Source of the DNA: an uncultured Chloroflexota bacterium
GTDB taxonomy: Bacteria > Chloroflexota > Anaerolineae > Aggregatilineales > Phototrophicaceae
DNA: 9,897 nt
Direction of reading: 5' to 3'
Assembly: GCA_937927665.1 (NCBI GenBank)
Contig: CALBRY010000573.1
Span: 1 to 9,897, forward strand
A program made the position numbers and the translations under genes. The notes beneath the pieces are model-generated. The model did not search any database and was not told where the DNA came from. It saw nothing but the letters and a program-made list of their open reading frames with translations. Positions within the stretch are counted from its first letter, which is position 1. Each line of letters begins with the position of its first letter. Positions 6,429 to 9,897 of this stretch are shown here, in pieces.

Positions 6429-7268
6429 TTAAATACCGACTGACTGCGATGTTTTCACCGCCGGGTACGAACCAAGCATTTTGACAAATGATGCCCGCTG
6501 AAGCAGTCGTGCCAATGCTTCCTGACACGCGGGTTCGTGCCAATGCCCTTCGAAGTCGAGGAAGAAGATCGGCTCCCACGGACGATTGCGGCGCGGGCGC
6601 GATTCGATCTTCGTCAGATTCAACCCCCGCGAAGCAAATTCGCCGAGACACTCATAGAGGGCTGCCGGACGATGCCGAGTCGCAAATACAATCGAGGTCT
6701 TGTTGTACTCACCGGGCGGCGGATCGTCGTGTCCAATCACGAAAAAGCGGGTGTAATTGAACGCTACGTCTTCAACATTCTGCTCAAGTACCTCAAGGTT
6801 ATAAAGCTGTGCGGCGAGCGTCGTCGCTAACGCCGCAGTCGCCTCCGGTCGTTCGTGCGAAAGATCAAGTGCAGCACCAGCAGTGTCATACCACGGAATA
6901 GCAGTCCACCCATTTCGACGGATGTACGCTTCACACTGCGCGAGCGCTTGCGGATGGGAGCGTACATACTTGATCGACTCAAATGGTGTTCCCGGTACAA
7001 CGAGCAGGTTATGATGAACGTGAAGGATCACATCCGCCTGAATACGGAGATCGCTTTCCATCAACAATTCATACGCTTGACTTACCGCGCCAGCCAGTGC
7101 GTTTTCGACTGGCAGCATAGCAAATTCAGCCGTGCCTTGGCTAATTGCGTCAAACAGCGTTGTGAGCGTCGGTGTAGGAGTTGCTTCGGCATCTTCGCCA
7201 AAGTGCTGACGAATCGCTAGCTCTGAGTTTGCGCCGTGAATACCCTGAAATGCAATGCGGAGAGGCAA
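6429..7268 (-). CDS. pheA: Prephenate dehydratase (monofunctional)
   Basis: Converts prephenate to phenylpyruvate, the committed step to phenylalanine. The dehydratase domain covers about residues 3-180: FQGIHGANSELA (7-18), VENALAG (54-60), SHPQALAQC (104-112) and the conserved NYTRFFVIG (171-179, TRF at 173-175). The C-terminal ACT domain covers about 190-270 and carries the phenylalanine-sensing ESRP at 222-225, so feedback inhibition by Phe is expected. There is no chorismate mutase domain; 279 residues is the usual size of the stand-alone enzyme. The start is a TTG at 7268, supported by AAGGGAG (7278-7284) nine nt upstream and by MPLRIAFQG aligning with family N-termini. It is the first gene of the leftward block and has its own predicted promoter divergent from sufR. 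Confidence 0.93.
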   Translation of the reverse strand: MPLRIAFQGIHGANSELAIRQHFGEDAEATPTPTLTTLFDAISQGTAEFAMLPVENALAGAVSQAYELLMESDLRIQADVILHVHHNLLVVPGTPFESIKYVRSHPQALAQCEAYIRRNGWTAIPWYDTAGAALDLSHERPEATAALATTLAAQLYNLEVLEQNVEDVAFNYTRFFVIGHDDPPPGEYNKTSIVFATRHRPAALYECLGEFASRGLNLTKIESRPRRNRPWEPIFFLDFEGHWHEPACQEALARLLQRASFVKMLGSYPAVKTSQSVGI

Positions 7269-7277
7269 CGCGGTATT

Positions 7278-7284
7278 CTCCCTT
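7278..7284 (-). promoter_or_regulatory. Ribosome binding site fixing the TTG start of pheA
   Basis: On the - strand this reads AAGGGAG, 9 nt before the TTG at 7268-7266. No ATG or GTG in the same frame gives a better N-terminus, so the site supports the rare TTG initiation codon. Confidence 0.65.
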
Positions 7285-7322
7285 ACGAGGCGTGTTTAAT
7301 AGGCTTAAAAGAGATGCGGCTC

Positions 7323-7351
7323 ATCGTAACATAGCGCTGAAACATCGTCAA
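7323..7351 (-). promoter_or_regulatory. Predicted sigma-70-type promoter of pheA
   Basis: On the - strand: -35 TTGACG (7346-7351), a 17-nt spacer, and -10 TACGAT (7323-7328) preceded by TGT, an extended -10. The transcription start would fall near 7315, leaving a leader of roughly 47 nt. No leader peptide rich in Phe codons or T-box is visible in that short leader. The -35 overlaps the -35 of the rightward promoter. Confidence 0.6.
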
Positions 7352-7374
7352 CGGGGGTCACTCTATGCTAGAAT
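7345..7374 (+). promoter_or_regulatory. Predicted promoter of the sufR-like gene
   Basis: Extended -10 TGCTAGAAT (7366-7374; -10 hexamer TAGAAT) with a weaker -35 TCGTCA (7345-7350) 18 nt upstream. Transcription would start near 7381, about 24 nt before the ATG at 7405. Its -35 shares five bases with the -35 of the opposing pheA promoter. Confidence 0.55.
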
Positions 7375-7378
7375 AACG

Positions 7379-7394
7379 AGAGTAGAGTCAGAGT
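7379..7394. repeat. Three AGAGT direct repeats in the sufR leader
   Basis: AGAGT occurs at 7379-7383, 7384-7388 and 7390-7394, between the predicted transcription start and the ribosome binding site. A reverse copy, ACTCT, lies at 7360-7364 just upstream of the -10. The position would suit a self-regulatory operator, but the units are short and could be chance. Confidence 0.4.
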
Positions 7395-7404
7395 GAGGCG
7401 AACC

Positions 7405-8043
7405 ATGCAGGAAACACGACAGTATATTCTGGAAATCCTGCGCGAACGGGGTGAAGCAACTGTAGACGACATCGTGCGCGATCTGCGTGCCAAACGCGGT
7501 GCGATCACAGCAGTAACGGTTCGTCATCATCTAAACATCCTTCAAAAAGATGCGCTGGTTACATCACCGCAGTTAAAACGGCGTTCTACCCCGGGGCGTC
7601 CGCAGCACACCTACACGCTGACTGAGAAGGCAAAAATCCATTTCCCCAACAACTATCAACGATTAGCGTCGAGCCTTCTCCAAGAACTGCGGAAGCGGCT
7701 TCCACCGGATGGGGTAAATGTAATCTTAGAAGGGGTCGCTCTGAAGATGGCAGATCAGGCTTCTATTCCTGATGCTCCTTTTGAGGAACGACTGCGGATG
7801 GTCGTCACCTACCTAACCGAGTCTGGATATGAAGCACATTGGGAAGCGACCGACGGCGGCTATTTGCTGCATACATCGAACTGCCCCTATCATCACGTTG
7901 CGCAAGATAATCCGCAGTTGTGCGATATGGATATGCGCTTGGTTGCGTCTCTGTTGGGGACAGTCCCTCGCCGTGTGGAACACCGTGCTGTTGGCGACTC
8001 GCACTGTTCTTATCTGGTCGCTGATGTGACAAATGCCCGCTAG
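7405..8043 (+). CDS. sufR: SufR-like Fe-S-sensing winged-helix transcriptional regulator
   Basis: A 212-residue DNA-binding regulator. Residues 1-75 form a winged helix: ILEILRERGEATVDDIV, then TAVTVRHHLNILQ as recognition helix, then the wing GRPQHTYTLTEKA (64-76). The C-terminal half carries three cysteines, C160, C173 and C201, spaced CX12CX27C. Cyanobacterial SufR has a four-Cys pattern, and the three-Cys spacing seen here matches what I recall for actinobacterial SufR, where the cysteines hold an Fe-S cluster. SufR proteins repress suf/Fe-S assembly genes when clusters are sufficient. The next gene encodes an A-type Fe-S carrier, which supports the call. ATG 7405 is preferred over GTG 7393 because GAGG at 7395-7398 sits 6 nt upstream of it. 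No terminator is visible before the erpA promoter. Confidence 0.82.
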   Translation: MQETRQYILEILRERGEATVDDIVRDLRAKRGAITAVTVRHHLNILQKDALVTSPQLKRRSTPGRPQHTYTLTEKAKIHFPNNYQRLASSLLQELRKRLPPDGVNVILEGVALKMADQASIPDAPFEERLRMVVTYLTESGYEAHWEATDGGYLLHTSNCPYHHVAQDNPQLCDMDMRLVASLLGTVPRRVEHRAVGDSHCSYLVADVTNAR

Positions 8044-8072
8044 ATGAATTACGCTTATCAGAGTCATTTTAA

Positions 8073-8101
8073 TTGACGTTATGCGTTGAGCATGTTATGA
8101 T
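8073..8101 (+). promoter_or_regulatory. Strong extended -10 promoter of the A-type carrier gene
   Basis: -35 TTGACG (8073-8078), a 17-nt spacer, and -10 TATGAT (8096-8101) preceded by TGT (8093-8095). Five of six matches in each box make this the best promoter in the window. The predicted start is near 8108, leaving a leader of about 35 nt that ends with AAAGGGA (8129-8135) before the ATG at 8143. Confidence 0.75.
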
Positions 8102-8111
8102 TCCGCTCAAC
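8085..8111. repeat. Inverted repeat straddling the erpA -10 box (candidate operator)
   Basis: GTTGAGC (8085-8091) and GCTCAAC (8105-8111) are a perfect 7-bp inverted pair separated by 13 nt. The -10 hexamer (8096-8101) lies between them, so a dimer bound here would block RNA polymerase. The half-sites contain GTTG/CAAC, the bases of the known cyanobacterial SufR site (CAAC-N6-GTTG), though arranged in the opposite order. Binding by the neighbouring SufR-like protein is an inference. Confidence 0.6.
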
Positions 8112-8142
8112 ACGACGTAGGTACGCAAAAAGGGATAATCTC

Positions 8143-8568
8143 ATGGTGGTGAACGATCCGATTCGTTCCGACGATACGACAGTTGAAGAAGAAGTAGTTT
8201 TGTCGGTCACCCCTGCGGCGGTGACGATGATTAAGACCCTACTTGCTCAGCGGGAACTTCCCAATCATGCACTGCGCGTGTTTGTGAGCGGCGGCGGTTG
8301 CTCGGGATTGCAGTATGGGATGGCATTTGAAGCCGAACCGCGCGATTTTGATGCAGTTGTCGAAGTTGACGGGGTGCGTCTGGTAGTCGATCCGTCCAGT
8401 CTGCTCTATCTCAAGGGGGCATCCATCGACTTTGTCGATAGCCTGATGGGCGGCGGTTTCCGTATCGATAACCCCAATGCGGTATCGTCTTGCGGTTGCG
8501 GTAATTCTTTCCGTACAGGCGACAATGCGGATGAGTCGTCGGGCGGATGCTCGTCTTGCAGCCACTAA
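8143..8568 (+). CDS. erpA: A-type iron-sulfur cluster carrier (ErpA/IscA/SufA family)
   Basis: A 141-residue cytosolic protein that accepts Fe-S clusters from the assembly scaffold and hands them to apo-enzymes. The family core runs from about residue 18 to 125: VTPAAVTMIKTLL, then GGGCSGLQYGM (50-60, C53), IDFVDSLMGGGFRIDNPN (95-112) and SSCGCGNSF (115-123, C117 and C119). These three cysteines are the conserved cluster ligands. Two parts lie outside the core: an acidic N-terminal stretch of about 18 residues, and a C-terminal tail ending GGCSSCSH with two more cysteines (C136, C139) not found in E. coli ErpA or IscA. ErpA versus IscA/SufA cannot be settled from sequence alone. It has its own promoter and lies downstream of the SufR-like regulator; no other suf/isc genes are in the window. 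Confidence 0.9.
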   Translation: MVVNDPIRSDDTTVEEEVVLSVTPAAVTMIKTLLAQRELPNHALRVFVSGGGCSGLQYGMAFEAEPRDFDAVVEVDGVRLVVDPSSLLYLKGASIDFVDSLMGGGFRIDNPNAVSSCGCGNSFRTGDNADESSGGCSSCSH

Positions 8569-8588
8569 GCGCAGTACGCTGAATATTC

Positions 8589-8617
8589 AAAGGCGCTCCA
8601 CACGGAGCGCCTTTTTT
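8589..8617. terminator. Bidirectional intrinsic terminator between erpA and the SH3b gene
   Basis: An 11-bp stem has arms AAAGGCGCTCC (8589-8599) and GGAGCGCCTTT (8604-8614) with loop ACAC, followed by a T-run (8612-8617). It lies in the 51-nt gap between the convergent stops at 8568 and 8620 and can serve both. Stem and loop are nearly identical to the terminator at 1392-1417. Confidence 0.92.
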
Positions 8618-8619
8618 AT

Positions 8620-9381
8620 TTATCGGCGCAGGGATGAGAATGCTAACCCCAGAATCCCCAAGCCGCCTAATACCAAAATAGGCAAAATCGGCGGTGTATC
8701 AGCAGCGATCACACTGCCGCTGCTGCTTGCGGGTTCAGGGGTGCTGACGGTTCCGGGATCGGTTGGAAGCGGGCGACTTAGCCCCGGCGGATACGTAAAT
8801 GTCGGTAAACTCGGGGCATTTCCGCTGCCACCCGCTGAGTCTTGTCCGCTGACCGTGGCGATCACGCCGCCTGCCCCGGTTCCCGGTAAAATTGCACTCT
8901 CGCTTGTTGGAAGTGCAGAAGGTGAAGTCGGCTCGGCGTATGGATTGACCAAGGGTACACCAGATGTATCGCCGGTTATTGTGACCAACTCGCCGTAAAC
9001 CCACCCAATCCCGTTAGGCGCAGGATTGTATTGAAACTGATACCAGTTTTCGTATCGTGCTGTGACGACATAAACCTCACCAGAGCGAATGACGCCAAGC
9101 TGCGCTTCATCGGTGCTGGGGAGTGCTCGTACATTAGCGATATCAAGCGGCTCAAGCTGAACGGGACCTGTCGTTGTGGGTGTCCATGTCGCTGTTGACA
9201 ACACCAATGCGGGATCATCTCCTCCGCTGTTCGGTGCCGTCGTTGCCAATTGAATCACAAGCGGCGTTGGAGTCGGCGCTTCTTGTGCCGCCACTGTGAT
9301 CGCTCCCATGAGGATCATCCCGCCGATCAATATTGTCTTTACTGCTGTGATAGTTCTAGCCATTCGAAATCTCACTACCAT
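8620..9381 (-). CDS. Secreted SH3b-domain protein with C-terminal membrane anchor
   Basis: A 253-residue predicted envelope protein. Order of parts: a basic start and hydrophobic segment (TILIGGMILMGAITV, 16-30) ending AAQ, a plausible signal peptide; a Thr/Pro-rich linker; a bacterial SH3-like domain at about 78-138 (NVRALPSTDEAQLGVIRSGE, ENWYQFQY, IGWVYGELV); a long Ser/Pro/Gly/Thr-rich, low-complexity stalk (about 140-228); and a C-terminal hydrophobic helix (231-249) ending SLRR, which would leave a short basic tail inside the cell. SH3b domains often bind peptidoglycan or its peptides, fitting the M23 peptidase gene directly upstream. The ATG at 9381 overlaps that gene's stop by 7 nt; an in-frame ATG at 9363 (MARTITAV) is a good alternative start. 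Exact function is unknown. Confidence 0.75.
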   Translation of the reverse strand: MVVRFRMARTITAVKTILIGGMILMGAITVAAQEAPTPTPLVIQLATTAPNSGGDDPALVLSTATWTPTTTGPVQLEPLDIANVRALPSTDEAQLGVIRSGEVYVVTARYENWYQFQYNPAPNGIGWVYGELVTITGDTSGVPLVNPYAEPTSPSALPTSESAILPGTGAGGVIATVSGQDSAGGSGNAPSLPTFTYPPGLSRPLPTDPGTVSTPEPASSSGSVIAADTPPILPILVLGGLGILGLAFSSLRR

Positions 9382-9897
9382 GACACCCGATTTTCCTCAA
9401 CTAAACGTCCCTGCTCTGCAATTCGCTGATCGCCGCCGCGCGTCATTATGCCTTGGTATTCTTGACTGGCAAAACCAACAACCGTCCAACCGCTCATGAC
9501 AAACGGTGGGCGCTCCTGACCGGGCGCACAGGCTTCGCATGAAGCAGGAATCCATTCGCCATTATACAACCGCGCTACATGCAAATGAGTTGCTGTGGAG
9601 ACTCCGCCTTCACATGATGGGCGACCAATTCGATCTCCAACGTGTACACGAGTTCCTACGACAGCGCGATCCTGTGCATCAATGTGAAGATAAAGCAGTA
9701 TCCAGCCTGTTGTATCATCGCCGTCACCGTCCAGATCGAGCGCAACCATTCCCGAATCGCTCCGCGCAATAACCCCATCGGCGGCGGCAGTTGCAAAATA
9801 ATCAGAAACATAACATGCGGGGCTGTCATCAGGTCGATCATCCGGCGGTGCGAAATCAACGGCAGCCCATGCGCTTCCAGTTCCCCATCCGCCGTGA
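9375..9897 (-). CDS. M23 family metallopeptidase (LasA/beta-lytic-like), 5' end cut by window
   Basis: The frame stays open from the TAG at 9375-9377 to the right window edge, so the N-terminus (and any signal peptide) is missing; 173 residues are visible. Counting from the edge: H1 and D14 in an HX12D arrangement (HGGWGTGSAW...VDFAPP), ADGVIARSD, WILLYLHID with H71, VGDRIGRPSCEGG (86-98), and the HxH motif in STATHLHVARLYNG (H104, H106). The HX12D spacing and VDF are typical of the LasA/beta-lytic branch of zinc endopeptidases that cut peptidoglycan cross-links; H1, D14 and H106 would be the zinc ligands. STATHLH replaces the commoner STGTHLH. Cysteines C28 and C95 suggest disulfides outside the cell. 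The stop overlaps the start of the SH3b gene, so they form one unit. Confidence 0.85.
   Translation of the reverse strand, partial: HGGWGTGSAWAAVDFAPPDDRPDDSPACYVSDYFATAAADGVIARSDSGMVALDLDGDGDDTTGWILLYLHIDAQDRAVVGTRVHVGDRIGRPSCEGGVSTATHLHVARLYNGEWIPASCEACAPGQERPPFVMSGWTVVGFASQEYQGIMTRGGDQRIAEQGRLVEENRVSW

Noticed and set aside
8060..8066. AGAGTCA shared between the sufR leader (7384-7390) and the erpA upstream region
   Set aside because: A 7-bp match between two ~100-bp regions is about what chance gives.
8874..8888. LPGTG at residues 165-169 of the SH3b protein, like a sortase LPXTG motif
   Set aside because: It lies about 60 residues before the hydrophobic anchor instead of directly ahead of it, so it is not a normal sorting signal.
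8477..8998. Open frame of 173 codons running from inside erpA across the terminator into the SH3b gene antisense
   Set aside because: It crosses a strong terminator and overlaps two well-supported genes; the translation is low complexity.

Overview
The window looks like a chromosomal stretch of a free-living bacterium, most likely a Chloroflexota (Anaerolineae-like) organism. That placement is an inference from four things: a plant/cyanobacteria-type UDP-sulfoquinovose synthase, a SufR-like regulator next to an A-type Fe-S carrier, a secreted M23 peptidase of a type I associate with that phylum, and an SH3-domain protein with Ser/Thr/Pro-rich linkers. No mobile element, CRISPR array, phage gene or stable RNA gene was recognised.

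Layout. (1) Positions 1-1384, + strand: the 3' end of a hisZ-like gene overlaps hisG by 4 nt (histidine biosynthesis, first step). (2) Positions 1401-7268, - strand, five genes reading leftward: pheA (prephenate dehydratase), asd (aspartate-semialdehyde dehydrogenase), sqdB (UDP-sulfoquinovose synthase), a divergent HisD-family dehydrogenase, and an APH/choline-kinase-fold kinase that overlaps hisD by 4 nt. A short bidirectional terminator separates this block from the convergent hisG. Hairpins or palindromes sit in the asd-sqdB and sqdB-hisD gaps, so the block may not be one uninterrupted transcript. (3) Positions 7269-7404: a divergent promoter region whose two predicted promoters overlap at their -35 boxes, serving pheA leftward and a sufR-like regulator rightward. 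(4) Positions 7405-8568, + strand: the sufR-like gene, then an A-type Fe-S carrier (erpA/iscA-like) with its own strong extended -10 promoter bracketed by an inverted repeat. (5) Positions 8589-8617: a second bidirectional terminator, almost the same as the first. (6) Positions 8620-9897, - strand: the 3' part of a secreted M23 peptidase gene (cut by the window edge) overlapping a secreted, membrane-anchored SH3b protein gene.

How the parts fit. Most of the window is amino-acid biosynthesis (His, Phe, Asp-family) plus sulfolipid head-group synthesis, with an Fe-S homeostasis pair and an envelope pair to the right. The least ordinary points are: a HisD-family enzyme whose aligned zinc-ligand and substrate-contact positions differ from canonical HisD and which is translationally coupled to a small-molecule kinase; a long-form HisG paired with a HisZ-like gene; and the candidate operator architecture at the erpA, sufR/pheA and sqdB promoters. 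I saw nothing that amounts to a clearly new defence or mobile system.
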